The notes: a model not told the origin generated them from the letters alone. Positions 43,459-51,777 are shown, numbered from the stretch's first letter. The stretch is DNA of 64,000 nucleotides from Rubrobacter aplysinae (GCF_001029505.1 NZ_LEKH01000007.1:1-64000), one strand, 5' to 3'. A program made the numbers and translations.

Positions 43459-43926
43459 TTACACTGGCGTCGCGCCCGCTAGCACACCAGCCACCTCGCC
43501 CATCACACCGGTAATGTGCAGAGTGCCGGCCAGCACGAGCCCGGCCACGCCTCCGCCGAGGACAGAGCCAAAGCCGGGGCGGGCCGAGGCGTGCGCCCTG
43601 AGCGCGGCCAGTACAAGCTCGCGGCCGAGACCTACGATCACGACGATGGCGCCGGCCACGAACACGGTCCGCCACCACTGGTAGGAGATGAGCTGGCCTT
43701 CGGAGAGAACCGTAGCTATAAGCCACAGCACCGCAACGAGCCCGGTTACTCGGGCGGCCTGCCTGAGGTAGCCATCGTTTGGGCCCCGGGCCTGCTCGCG
43801 AAGGCCTTCTTCTCTTTCACGGTCCCGGCGGCGGCGATCCTGGTCGCGCCTTCGCCTGTAATGTTCCCGCTCGCGCCGGCGTTGATAGTAGTCCCCACTC
43901 ATGCCGGCATTATATTCGGACGCCAT
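43459..43926 (-). CDS. Hypothetical membrane protein with Arg-rich N-terminus
   Basis: 155 residues: a highly basic, repeat-like N-terminus (residues about 15-45, RRREREHYRRRRDQDRRRR) then three TM helices (60-80, 85-105, 122-150). Could bind nucleic acid at the membrane, but this is speculative. No family recognised. Confidence 0.65.
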   Translation of the reverse strand: MASEYNAGMSGDYYQRRREREHYRRRRDQDRRRRDREREEGLREQARGPNDGYLRQAARVTGLVAVLWLIATVLSEGQLISYQWWRTVFVAGAIVVIVGLGRELVLAALRAHASARPGFGSVLGGGVAGLVLAGTLHITGVMGEVAGVLAGATPV

Positions 43927-44250
43927 GCTTGTGGCAGTCTTCGGTGGCCCATGAGCGTATTTTTTGCGGGATAGATGTGATGCTCGACCTTACTCAGCCG
44001 AAGATCTTGTACACCAGCTTGTGCACGGCTCTGCGGGCCAGGCGCTTTGAAAGAGCCTCGGCCCACGCGAGACCGCACACGCGTCGCCGCGCAGGTGGTG
44101 GAGCTTTAAAAGTACCTTTATCATCTTCTTCTCCGATATTTATCGGGCAGGATTGCTCACGAGAAGATCCCCGGCCCTGTGTGTTCAGGGACCGGAGATC
44201 GGCTAAAAATAGTAGATGATCTCTAGTGAGAGTTGGGCCTAACTCTCCTC
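43927..44250. other. Intergenic region without a clear gene
   Basis: 324 bp. A 28-codon GTG frame on the minus strand ending at 43999 (MCGLAWAEALSKRLARR...) looks amphipathic but lacks a good ribosome binding site. TCCCTGAACACACAGGG gives a small hairpin near 44180. Nothing firm is called. Confidence 0.5.
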
Positions 44251-44412
44251 TTATTCGGGCTGGACCTTGTGCTCGCGGCTTTTGCGCTCGTGCTCCTCGC
44301 GCTCCTCGCGTCGACGAGTCTGTTCTTTCTCACGCTCGATGCGGGCTGTGCGCTCCGGATCCGGCGGTAGCCTTCTCTGTCCGGTGCTTTTGGAGTGTAT
44401 CGTTCGTGCCAT
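44251..44412 (-). CDS. Small highly charged protein, 53 aa
   Basis: Start ATG at 44412 behind AGAGGAGGTGAGG. Composition is mostly R, E, K (ERTARIEREKEQTRRREERE), predicted as a single charged helix. It lies 16 bp downstream of the 175-residue membrane protein gene. Function unknown. Confidence 0.65.
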   Translation of the reverse strand: MARTIHSKSTGQRRLPPDPERTARIEREKEQTRRREEREEHERKSREHKVQPE

Positions 44413-44428
44413 GAGAACCTCACCTCCT

Positions 44429-44956
44429 CTAATACTCATTATCGTCTTCGCCGGCGAGGAAGACAATGTCTGAGGCTTGCCAGGATTCTCCAGAAGGGAT
44501 CGAGACACTAAACTCTATTCTAAGAGCAACCTGTCCGCCATCGGGTATAGTCACGAGAACCGATTCTTCGAGCGGTTCCTCCGGCTCGAGCGTCTTCGCC
44601 TCGACAGGTTGCCAGACTCCGATGAGGTCCCAGCCGCTTTGCGAACTTTGCGAACTTTGCGAAGACTGCTCCACATCCTGCTGCGTGGATACCATGGAGC
44701 TAGCCAACAGTCTCACCGCCGTGCCTTCCGCGGTGATCCGTAGTTCCCTGGCCCCGATATTTCGAGCTCCACAGTCCATCAGCACATGTAGCACACCCTG
44801 CTCTCTTCGCACCTTGCTTGTGAGGACCAGGTTTAACCTGGGCCGGAATGTGCGGCCCCGGATGAACTTGAAGTAGGCAAAGCCGCCGCCGATTATCAGG
44901 GCCACCGCAGTGACTACATCGCGTGCGACTGAGGCAAGATCCACGAAGATCTGCAT
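44429..44956 (-). CDS. Hypothetical membrane-anchored protein, 175 aa
   Basis: One N-terminal TM (about 12-33) followed by a soluble beta-rich domain (RPRLNLVLTSKVRRE, LEESVLVTIPDGGQVALRIE). A (SSQ)n stretch at about residue 97-108 comes from a DNA triplet-phase tandem repeat. GGGGAG precedes the ATG. No family recognised. Confidence 0.65.
   Translation of the reverse strand: MQIFVDLASVARDVVTAVALIIGGGFAYFKFIRGRTFRPRLNLVLTSKVRREQGVLHVLMDCGARNIGARELRITAEGTAVRLLASSMVSTQQDVEQSSQSSQSSQSGWDLIGVWQPVEAKTLEPEEPLEESVLVTIPDGGQVALRIEFSVSIPSGESWQASDIVFLAGEDDNEY
44637..44663. repeat. Three perfect 9-bp tandem repeats
   Basis: CTTTGCGAA repeated three times; on the minus strand it encodes the Ser-Ser-Gln repeats of the 175-residue membrane protein. 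In-frame slippage unit. Confidence 0.9.
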
Positions 44957-44975
44957 GTACTCATTCTCCCCTTTA

Positions 44976-45296
44976 TCAGTTTCTCGGGACGAGCTTCTCC
45001 CTGCGATGTTGTAGGAGCTTCAAAAGGATCTGACCGTGACAGATAAGCCCGTCGCCAGCACTGAGACCGCCGTAATCCGTACACCAACATCCAAGGGTCT
45101 GGCCTTCAAGCTCGCCGAGACGCTTTAGAAGCGGCCTGCCTTCCCCGAAGACGAGCCACTGCTTGTACTTTTCTATAACCTCTTCGCGCTCTCCATCCTC
45201 TCCGATCTTGAAGGGGTTACCCCACACCGAACCTCGTCCGCGACCTATGTAGACGTCGAACGGCTCTTTTTTGCAATGGACCACCTTCTCCGCCAC
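44976..45296 (-). CDS. DUF4326 domain protein
   Basis: 106 residues from GTG at 45296 (GAGGAG 6 bp upstream); a TTG at 45323 would put the ribosome binding site inside the hairpin at 45325-45358. The domain has DVYIGRGRGSVWGNPFKIG and LEGQTLGCWCTDYG, diagnostic of DUF4326, frequent in phage and plasmids; a role in nucleotide or NAD metabolism is suspected but unproven. Adjacent to the macro-domain-like gene, a common pairing on mobile DNA. Confidence 0.85.
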   Translation of the reverse strand: MAEKVVHCKKEPFDVYIGRGRGSVWGNPFKIGEDGEREEVIEKYKQWLVFGEGRPLLKRLGELEGQTLGCWCTDYGGLSAGDGLICHGQILLKLLQHRREKLVPRN

Positions 45297-45324
45297 TTGA
45301 GCTCCTCTTTTTCCTCTCTGCAAA

Positions 45325-45358
45325 GTATCGGGCCTTCGTTTCTTTCGAGGCCCGATAC
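45325..45358 (-). terminator. Hairpin between macro-like gene and DUF4326 gene
   Basis: Perfect 11-bp stem GTATCGGGCCT / AGGCCCGATAC with a 12-base loop, 14 bp after the macro-like gene. The run after it is only TTTGC, so it is a weak intrinsic terminator or an RNA-stabilising hairpin. Confidence 0.55.
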
Positions 45359-45371
45359 CGCTAGCTGCAAT

Positions 45372-45758
45372 TCAGAAGGTGATTATGCGGAACCGATCAT
45401 CTATTAGGACCTCCTCAAGGACAGGCTTTACGTCAGCAAGGTAGTCCAATTTTCCATTTCCGGCTCCGGGCCTGGGCAGATAGACCTCGGCGATCCGGAA
45501 GCGCTCCATAAGCTCCACGAGCTGGTGAGCGGACCGTTTGATCAGCTCCGGGTCTGCACAGTCCCTCCAGGAATGCTTTACAGGGAAGCTACCGAGGTGA
45601 GAGCCATCCGGCAAGGCGGCCAGGCGGAATACCCGGTTGCCGTACCGGCCCAGAAGTTCGCCGAGCTTGTAGTCGATGCCGGGCAGCATCTCTTTGGCCT
45701 GCCGCGCGCACCCTCGACCCATAACGCACGCTCCGCCCTTACGGCGCTCGCCGTTTGT
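45372..45758 (-). pseudogene. Macro-domain-like protein, 3' part (split by ISL3 element)
   Basis: About 129 codons with GGACVMGRGCARQAKEMLPG, LGSFPVKHSW and EVYLPRPGAGNGKLDYL, typical of small macro-like ADP-ribose-binding proteins of phage and plasmids. The native start is missing. The first 25 residues are found across the IS at 48198-48272; joining at the common ACAAAC gives a continuous frame ...LKLITTN-GERRKGGACVMG.... The open frame alone could start at TTG 45767, inside the IS end, but would lack the first beta strand. Confidence 0.85.
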
Positions 45759-45772
45759 ACAGACCAATTCAC

Positions 45773-45806
45773 AAAGTCAGGGCTCTCCCGAACTCTAGGT
45801 GAAGAG
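45773..45806 (+). repeat. ISL3 element left terminal inverted repeat
   Basis: 34 bp (core GGGCTCTCCCGAACTCTAGG) matching 48151-48184 perfectly in inverse orientation; similarity continues outward imperfectly to CAGAC next to the target duplication, so the full end is about 47 bp. Confidence 0.92.
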
Positions 45807-45842
45807 GTCCGTCTCCCGCTGTTCCGCCTGCCAGAGCAGCCT

Positions 45843-47537
45843 TCAGGCCGCCAGGGCTCTGGCCCTCAACAGATCAGAGTTCGCCCGGCCGTAACCCTGC
45901 CGCTTCAGGAGCTTCACCTTATGGATGAAGCCCTCGACGGGTCCGGTGCTCCAGCTCTCCGTTAGCCCCGCTCTCACCGCCGCAATGTCCTTGTTTAACC
46001 CGGCGGCGAACTTTCTCATCACCTCGGCCTGTGAGGCGTCTGCTTCTGCTAGCCAGCCGTCCAGCTTTTCGCCGTCGAGTTTCCGGACCATTTTCGCGAA
46101 CTCTTGCGTCAGTCGGTAAGCATCAGCCAGTGCCGCGTCAGAAGCGCACAATCTATCCAGGTACGCCTTCTGCTCCGCATCGAGTTTCTCTTGCCGGCGC
46201 ATAAACAGCGCAGACATGTTCCTGGCTGTCGGAGACACCCCCGCGATGGAGCCCTTCTTCGCCTTGGGTGCTCTAGGAGCCTGGAGCCGCTTGCCCTGCT
46301 GCTCAGTGTAGCGAAAGTCCGAGATGAGCTTGGTCACTATGTCTATGCTGTGTGAGTAGCCTTGCTCGCGGATCTCGTAATAGAGTCTCTTTGCACTGTG
46401 GCAGCCCTCGTTCCAGCGCCTTATGAGGTAGGGTCGCCACGGATCGAGGACGCTACCTTTTCTGCCATGCTTGGGCCGGGGTGGAGGCTCGGCGAGCTCT
46501 CTGTAGCGGTAGACGGTGCTGCGGCTGGTGCCGGTCCACTCTGCTATGTCCTTGACCTTTGCTCCGGCAAGGTGGAGCCTGCGGATCGCTTTCCACTGTT
46601 CGACCAGGCGCTCGTGGCGTTCCCTGGCCGGTCCCTCTATGTGCTCGTAAGCGCGTATGTCGGGGATCTCCGTAACCGGAACATGGCCCTCCTTGCCGTC
46701 TTTGGAAGTCTCCGCCCCGTCATGCGTAGTCTCAGGCATCACCGCCTTCTTCAGCTCCGTGCGTTTGGTCAGCAAGAAATGCTCCACGACCTGGGTGAGG
46801 TTGTGCAAGAGGTGCCAGCGGTCGGCGACCTGCCTCGCCTGCGGGGCGCCGGCGTCGATGCCTTCCCGGCAGACGTTGGAGCGGTCGCGAGCAACCACTT
46901 CGACGTCGGGATGCTGCCCCAGCCACCCAGCTATTAGCTCTGTCGAGTGGCCCTGCAAGAGATCCACTATCTTGTGGCGCTCTAGGTCCACCATGATCGT
47001 TGCGGGGCCGTTGTTCCTCTTTAAGCCGAAGTCGTCCACTCCCACCACGCGTAGGTCTTTCTCGTCCCCGGTCTCGGCGCTGTGGACGACGAAAGCTCTC
47101 CGAATCCGGTTAAGGAGGGTGTCGGGGCTAACGAGTAGGCCTAACTCTCGGGCGAGTCTAGCTCCGGCCTCGCCGCCCAGAGAGAAGGCTATCCACTCCA
47201 GAGCGTTCCTCTGGCGGTTGGTGCCGCGGGCAAACGGCCGGGTCACATCATGCAGGCGCTCGGCGAAGATCCTGCGCTCGCAAGATGGCTCGTCGCAGAA
47301 AAACTTCCGCACCCGAAGCCGTAGGCGCACTGGGGTGCCCGACCACGGCAGGTCGGCCAGCGTACGGGTGTAGAGACCATGAATTCGACGTGAAGGCCGC
47401 TCACACAGAGGGCACTTGGCTGCTGGAGCATTCTTGAAAGCGTAAATGGTTACCGAGTGTCCATCGAAGGAGATCTCGGCAACCTGCAATTCTTCAGGTA
47501 AGGTGAAGCTGCTTTTGAAGAAGGCTGTCTTGAGCAT
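45843..47537 (-). CDS. ISL3-family transposase
   Basis: About 564 residues from ATG 47537 (the open frame extends to 47633, but would overlap the divergent passenger). Zinc-ribbon N-terminus CPLCERPSRR...FFCDEPSCERRIF, an HTH, then the DDE core: VVGVDDFGLKRN (first Asp), VVARDRSNV (second Asp), STGPVEGFIHKVKLLKRQGYG (Glu). An extra HTH-like insertion (HLAGAKVKDIAEWTGTSRST) is typical of the longer ISL3 members. The frame is intact, so the element may be active. Confidence 0.95.
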   Translation of the reverse strand: MLKTAFFKSSFTLPEELQVAEISFDGHSVTIYAFKNAPAAKCPLCERPSRRIHGLYTRTLADLPWSGTPVRLRLRVRKFFCDEPSCERRIFAERLHDVTRPFARGTNRQRNALEWIAFSLGGEAGARLARELGLLVSPDTLLNRIRRAFVVHSAETGDEKDLRVVGVDDFGLKRNNGPATIMVDLERHKIVDLLQGHSTELIAGWLGQHPDVEVVARDRSNVCREGIDAGAPQARQVADRWHLLHNLTQVVEHFLLTKRTELKKAVMPETTHDGAETSKDGKEGHVPVTEIPDIRAYEHIEGPARERHERLVEQWKAIRRLHLAGAKVKDIAEWTGTSRSTVYRYRELAEPPPRPKHGRKGSVLDPWRPYLIRRWNEGCHSAKRLYYEIREQGYSHSIDIVTKLISDFRYTEQQGKRLQAPRAPKAKKGSIAGVSPTARNMSALFMRRQEKLDAEQKAYLDRLCASDAALADAYRLTQEFAKMVRKLDGEKLDGWLAEADASQAEVMRKFAAGLNKDIAAVRAGLTESWSTGPVEGFIHKVKLLKRQGYGRANSDLLRARALAA

Positions 47538-47593
47538 AAGATTCCCGGTGTTTTGGTGGCTTTCACGAGCATTGTCGAGGAAGGAAAGCGCCG

Positions 47594-48115
47594 ATGCAGC
47601 CCGATGGCTCCGACTCTTCCGCAATTTCATCAAGGACAGCGGCGACCATACTCTGGGTCGTCGGAGTCATCATGGTGTGTGTCTTTGGGTCTCTAGGCCT
47701 GGCTTCCTACGGTGGCACCACGGGCTGTAGTGAAGGCGAGCGCGCCGCCTACGCTAACCTTTCTAGGTACAAGGACCGTCAGCTCCAGGTGATTTCCAAC
47801 AAGACCAACGGCACCTGCGACGTCAGCTTCACGACCGACGACTCCCAGCAAGAGGTCCTCGGCTACTACCGGACACAACTCCGCGTGCGAGGCTGGGAGG
47901 TAGAGAACAGTGAAGAGCCTACACCCTTCTCGGAGCTTTCCGAAGCGGAGCAGCGCGAGGCTACAGAAAACGGAGCTCGGTACATAGAGGGTCCTACGGG
48001 CGTGCAGGGTCGCCGCGATGGCTACCGCTACTCCGTAGCTGTCTTTCCCGAAGGCTCTCCCGAGTCGCCACCAGGAGGAGGCGTCAGAGTCTACGTGATG
48101 ATCCTTGAAGAGTAG
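47594..48115 (+). CDS. IS passenger: membrane-anchored hypothetical protein
   Basis: 173 residues inside the ISL3 terminal repeats, divergent from the transposase with a 56-bp gap. One TM (about 18-42), then an extracellular-type domain (CDVSFTTDDSQQEVLGYYRT, VRGWEVENSEEPTPFSE) that resembles small secreted domains of actinobacteria. ISL3 elements do carry accessory genes, but I do not recognise this one. Confidence 0.75.
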   Translation: MQPDGSDSSAISSRTAATILWVVGVIMVCVFGSLGLASYGGTTGCSEGERAAYANLSRYKDRQLQVISNKTNGTCDVSFTTDDSQQEVLGYYRTQLRVRGWEVENSEEPTPFSELSEAEQREATENGARYIEGPTGVQGRRDGYRYSVAVFPEGSPESPPGGGVRVYVMILEE

Positions 48116-48150
48116 CTCGGCCCAACCCCAATCTTCCACTGAGAGCCTTG

Positions 48151-48184
48151 CTCTTCACCTAGAGTTCGGGAGAGCCCTGACTTT
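48151..48184 (-). repeat. ISL3 element right terminal inverted repeat
   Basis: Perfect 34-bp inverse copy of 45773-45806. Confidence 0.92.
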
Positions 48185-48197
48185 ATGAGTCAGTCTG

Positions 48198-48272
48198 GTT
48201 TGTGGTTATCAGTTTCAGCGCCGGGTAGCTGTCTGGTCTCAGTCTCCAGAGATCTCCGTTGATTTCGAGCAT
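48198..48272 (-). pseudogene. Macro-domain-like protein, 5' part (split by ISL3 element)
   Basis: ATG at 48272 behind GGGGAGAAATC. It encodes MLEINGDLWRLRP then LKLITTN, the expected first strand and start of macro-like proteins, ending exactly at the IS junction. The rest of the gene is at 45372-45758. Confidence 0.85.
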
Positions 48273-48412
48273 GATTTCTCCCCGGATATTCTGACGTGGG
48301 CCTTCATCTATATTAGGCCCACGTCTGTCTGTTAGCGCCAGGGCTGTTTCTCTTTAGAGAAGATCTTTAAAGGAGATAACGTACAGCATCTAGTACGAAG
48401 CTACTCTGACTC

Positions 48413-48892
48413 CTACCCTTTTGAAGGCTTTGATCCCTCCCCGGACTTCGAGCCTTCACTTCCTTTAGAGGTTCTCGGAGTACCCGTAACGTTGATACCG
48501 CTCTCTTCCGGCGTCACGCCCTCGGGGTAGCCGAACTCTTCGGCAAGGTCAGCCGGTAGCCTGCGTCCAACGTAGCGGGTTTTGCCCTTTCCGCTCCTCT
48601 TGCGTCCATTTTTGTCGGTATAGGTGAGATCACCCGTTATATAGGACTGAAGATAAAAGTAGGGACCGGAGCCCCTGATGTACTGGGCGACCAGCCAGCG
48701 GCTCAGTTCCTGGCCGGGGCCGCGCTCCGGGTTCTCTTTACCCATAGCCATCTTCCGCGCATAGGAGGCGAGCTCCCGAAGCTCGGTCGAAGAGAGAGAC
48801 TCCAGGTACTCCTGAAGCTGCTCGTCGGGCTTGAAGTGTTCGCCGTCCGTGGATCCCATAGTCTTACGATTCATGGTAGCGGTAATACTCAT
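48413..48892 (-). CDS. Hypothetical protein with DUF6788-like segment, 159 aa
   Basis: N-terminal two thirds are helical (LQEYLESLSSTELRELASYA). The segment GPYFYLQSYITGDLTY and KTRYVGRRLP resembles the short wrap-around motif of DUF6788-type plasmid proteins, though the usual Cys residues are missing. The C-terminus is Ser/Gly/Lys low complexity. AAGGAG before the ATG. Confidence 0.65.
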   Translation of the reverse strand: MSITATMNRKTMGSTDGEHFKPDEQLQEYLESLSSTELRELASYARKMAMGKENPERGPGQELSRWLVAQYIRGSGPYFYLQSYITGDLTYTDKNGRKRSGKGKTRYVGRRLPADLAEEFGYPEGVTPEESGINVTGTPRTSKGSEGSKSGEGSKPSKG

Positions 48893-49380
48893 TTTTGTCT
48901 TCTCCTTGCTGTAGTGATTGTAGTGACTAGCCCGTTTACTCCAATGCTAGGGCTGGCAGAGCCACGCCAGGGCCACAGGCCCTGCCAGCCCTTGTAACCC
49001 TCTACCCTATTCGTGGTACCCGTGGTGCGCCAGTCGCGCCGGCGAGTCGCCGGAGGCGGCGAGTCGGAGCGGCGGTGCCGCACTGGATTATCTCCGCTCC
49101 ACTGACGTTCCTCTCTCATCGGGTTTCGCCAGTTCTCCGCCAGAGGTCGGGGCGGTGAAGTGCTCGAAGAGCGCGAATCGCCCCGGCCGGAGCCGCACCA
49201 CCTTGAGGACGGCCGCTTGCGCGGGTCAGCATCTCCGGAGCAAGTGAAACTCGGCGAGCCAGCGAGTGGGGCCGGTGAGTCGCTGAAAGCGGCGAGTCGG
49301 CCCCGCCGCTGGCGAGCCTGCGCTTCGCCAGAAGCGCCCGCCACCGGCTAGCCGGTTCGCTATGTGAACCAACGCGAGAC
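48893..49380. repeat. Repeat- and hairpin-rich intergenic region
   Basis: About 490 bp without a gene. A complex hairpin GGGCTGGCAG/CTGCCAGCCC at 48950-48991; four copies of GGYGAGTCG at 49041, 49058, 49274 and 49291 with further near-copies, one in a CCGGCGA-G-TCGCCGG hairpin. Both strands have short open frames without relatives. Possibly structured RNA or a repeat-rich recombination region. Confidence 0.55.
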
Positions 49381-49411
49381 GCGGAGGCCGGGACTCTCTC
49401 CCGGCCTCCGC
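49381..49411 (-). terminator. Strong hairpin downstream of 337-aa gene
   Basis: Perfect 13-bp GC-rich stem GCGGAGGCCGGGA / TCCCGGCCTCCGC, 5-base loop. No T-run after it on the minus strand, so factor-dependent termination or mRNA stability is as likely as intrinsic termination. Confidence 0.6.
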
Positions 49412-49432
49412 TCCGTCTCCCTCTGCTCCGCT

Positions 49433-50446
49433 CTAGCTATCCCAAGCCTCGGTGTAGCTGGCTCCGGTGGCGGCCATCTCCGCCATTACCTGCGGATCGA
49501 AGCTCTGCTCGGGGCCGGTGTCCTCCTCGTTACCCGCTGTCTCGTCGGCTATCTCCTGCGTTTGAACCTCTTCGTAACCTTCAAGCTCGCGGCGAGTGTA
49601 GCGGCGGGGCTTCACTCCCTCGGCAAGCCGGGCGTATACCTTACCTCCCCGGCGGCTGCGGTATACCTTCTTCAGATCCTTGAGGCGGTTCAGGGCGGCG
49701 CTGATCCGCTCCTGAGCCTCGGGGCTGTGCGCTCCGCGCTCGTAGTAGAGGCTGTTTATCTCCTGAGCCTGTCCGGGCCTGTGATACAGCCAGTTTATGA
49801 GGCGGTCGGCCTCTCTCCACTTGCGGCGGGCCTCTGCCTTAGCATAGTTCTCGCGGGCCTCGTCTCCGGCCTGAGCCTCTACCCTCTCCCGGTACGCTGC
49901 GAGCGGATCGGCTGTGTAATCCTTGCGCTGCGGGGCGGGGCTGGTGGCGATTATCTGGGCGTTTATCTGGCGGCGGCTGATAGCCTGCTGATACCACCGC
50001 TCGCACTCGTCCTGGCCCGTGCGGGTAGACTTTGGGGCGGCCTCTGCTTCTCCGGCGGTAACGGTGTCTTTGGTCGCCTCGGGGAAAAGCACGGCGGGGG
50101 TGCGGAGTTTTGAAACTCGCGTATCCGCCGGGGCGTAGCTTACGGCGTAGTCTCCCCTATCCTCGGCGCGTCCGGCATCTATGGCGAGGGTGCGGCGGGT
50201 GGTCTGCTGGTAGTCGTCGGTGTAGTAGAAAGCGGTGCTTTCGTCGGCAAGCTTTACCGCGTCCACCGCGCCGATGCGGGCGGCGTAGCCGGTCATCCGC
50301 TCGACAAACTCGGCGGGGATGTGGTGCTCGCTTCCAAGCTCGGCGGCGATCTTGCCGGAGCCGACGCTACCGTTATCCCCTACCCGCTCGCGGAGTGCTT
50401 CGGCAAAACACGTACCGAAAAGATGCGCTACACTGGCCTTATCCAT
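49433..50446 (-). CDS. Hypothetical plasmid-type protein, 337 aa
   Basis: Soluble, no TM. An N-terminal region (MDKASVAHLFGTCFAEALRE) and a conserved-looking section with HHIPAEFVERMTGYAARIGA and STAFYYTDDYQQTTRR; the central part is rich in charged helices (ERVEAQAGDEARENYAKAEA), ending in an acidic tail. The region LYHRPGQAQEINSLYYERG could be a winged helix. AGGGGG upstream of ATG. No family recognised. Confidence 0.7.
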   Translation of the reverse strand: MDKASVAHLFGTCFAEALRERVGDNGSVGSGKIAAELGSEHHIPAEFVERMTGYAARIGAVDAVKLADESTAFYYTDDYQQTTRRTLAIDAGRAEDRGDYAVSYAPADTRVSKLRTPAVLFPEATKDTVTAGEAEAAPKSTRTGQDECERWYQQAISRRQINAQIIATSPAPQRKDYTADPLAAYRERVEAQAGDEARENYAKAEARRKWREADRLINWLYHRPGQAQEINSLYYERGAHSPEAQERISAALNRLKDLKKVYRSRRGGKVYARLAEGVKPRRYTRRELEGYEEVQTQEIADETAGNEEDTGPEQSFDPQVMAEMAATGASYTEAWDS

Positions 50447-51209
50447 TGGGAAGTCCCCCTTTGGATCACGGTTCGGGATGTTGGCTCATCGCCGAACCTG
50501 GATTAACTTTACTAATTAATATTCTAGCAGCTTAACCAGCAAAATCAAGACCAAAAAGGGCGAATTTGGGAGATTTTTAGAGAAATTTTCCCTGCAAATG
50601 GTAGGATTATTTCCCGTGAGACGGCAGCGGCTACCACCAGCCCCAAGCATCCTATACAACTACGCCGCGCCGAAGCCCCAAGCATACCCACACCATTAAA
50701 GAGTCAAAGGCCAGTGTTTCCGAATGTAGGCGTTCCACCGCGCCTAAGCGAGCCACGTCAAGGGCAGCTCTGCTAGGAAAAGTTTTGACGAAGAATTTTT
50801 AGGCCAGAGGCCGTGAAGAAAATTCTTTGCAAACCCGGAGGGCGGCTAGCAGTCTAGACTGCTGGCCGAGTTTTCCGGCCCTTGACGTGGTGAGTGTGGT
50901 GCTACGCTAAAGCCGCTTCGGAAACTGCTGCTCCTACCATCGAGTATCGTACCGGGCCACACACCCCGCGATAGGGATCTGCGCCTTCCGCAGATAGCCA
51001 CACCCCCGCTGGCACAGCCGTCCGCCGTGTTAGAGAAGGTCGCTCTAGGCGGTTCATGTGAACCTCGAACCGCAGCGGGCGAGCCGCACCCGGGTACCTC
51101 TGCTAGCTCGGTCGCGTGATCCTCCAGCCACGCTGCGGCCCGCATGGGCTGGAGCTCGAACTGGTTCGGGCGGAAGCCCCGCGCTCGGGCTCCCGCCCTC
51201 CCCTAGTAG
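50447..51209. other. Long non-coding region with AT-rich block and nested inverted repeats
   Basis: 763 bp. 50500-50610 is AT-rich (AATTAATATTCTAG, AGAAATTTTC) against GC-rich surroundings. 50716-50925 holds five nested or adjacent inverted repeats: GTTTCCGAA (50716/50917), CCACGTCAAGGGC (50753/50878), GGAAAA (50777/50871), AAGAATTTT (50791/50819) and the perfect 16-bp palindrome AGCAGTCTAGACTGCT (50848-50863). Could be a replication or transfer origin, or a large structured RNA. The right part (50930-51209) has nothing I can name. Confidence 0.6.
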
Positions 51210-51509
51210 TTAGTTGGTCTGTAGCCAGTAGCGCGAGAGCTGGGCGTGCAGTGCCTCGTTCTCCTCCAACACATCCTGGAGCTGATGTTCGAGGCCTTTG
51301 ATCTCCATCCTACGGGTGTCCAGCTCCTCCCACAGCCGGCTCGTGTACTCGGAGTCAAACCGCCGCCACTCTTCACGCACCTCGAGCTCTGCCAAAGTCT
51401 CTCTGTAGCGGTTACGATAGAAATCCGCCCTACGGCCCGCGTCGGTGATCAGTATCCAGGCAAGGACCGCGAAAACGGCGAACGCCGCCACGAACAGGAC
51501 TGGCAGCAT
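51210..51509 (-). CDS. Small membrane-anchored coiled-coil protein
   Basis: 99 residues: one TM at 3-23, then a long coiled coil (FYRNRYRETLAELEVREEW, RRMEIKGLEHQLQDVLEENE). AAGGAG before ATG. Function unknown; membrane coiled coils of this size are common on conjugative elements. Confidence 0.7.
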   Translation of the reverse strand: MLPVLFVAAFAVFAVLAWILITDAGRRADFYRNRYRETLAELEVREEWRRFDSEYTSRLWEELDTRRMEIKGLEHQLQDVLEENEALHAQLSRYWLQTN

Positions 51510-51567
51510 CTGATTCTCCTTGTGTAGGTAATCAGGTTATGGAGGTTATAGGGCTTTCTACTCTGCT

Positions 51568-51777
51568 CTACTCTCCGATTAGCCCGGCCTCCTCGCCCAC
51601 CGTGAACTCGAAGTCGAGCAGGGCGTCGAAGGCTGCGTGAGAGGCGCACTCGACTAGACGCTCCCGGCCGACTAGCTCGTTGCCCGAGAAGCGATGCTTG
51701 AGCAGATCCACGAGTGCCTCCCGCTCTACCGGGTCTTCCATTACCCGGAGTAGCTTCTCGTCCTGGGCAGTACGCAT
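51568..51777 (-). CDS. Small hypothetical protein, 69 aa
   Basis: Soluble and acidic, mostly helical (EREALVDLLKHRFSGNELVG). GGAAGGAG before ATG supports translation. No family recognised. Confidence 0.65.
   Translation of the reverse strand: MRTAQDEKLLRVMEDPVEREALVDLLKHRFSGNELVGRERLVECASHAAFDALLDFEFTVGEEAGLIGE

Larger units (their letters stand above)
45753..48203 (-). mobile_element. ISL3-family insertion sequence with passenger gene and 6-bp target duplication
   Basis: Element 45759-48197 (about 2.44 kb) flanked by GTTTGT at 45753-45758 and 48198-48203, the apparent target duplication (ISL3 elements usually make 8 bp; here the outer 2 bp differ). Long terminal inverted repeats contain the ISL3-type GGCTCT end. 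It carries a transposase gene and, divergently, a passenger gene. It interrupts a macro-domain-like gene. Confidence 0.9.

Noticed and set aside
43999-44085. 28-codon GTG frame on the minus strand
   Set aside because: Amphipathic and GC-rich but with no clear ribosome site; too short to call.
50846-51145. A 99-codon minus-strand frame within the structured non-coding region
   Set aside because: It overlaps the palindrome and inverted repeats, has no ribosome site and no family likeness.
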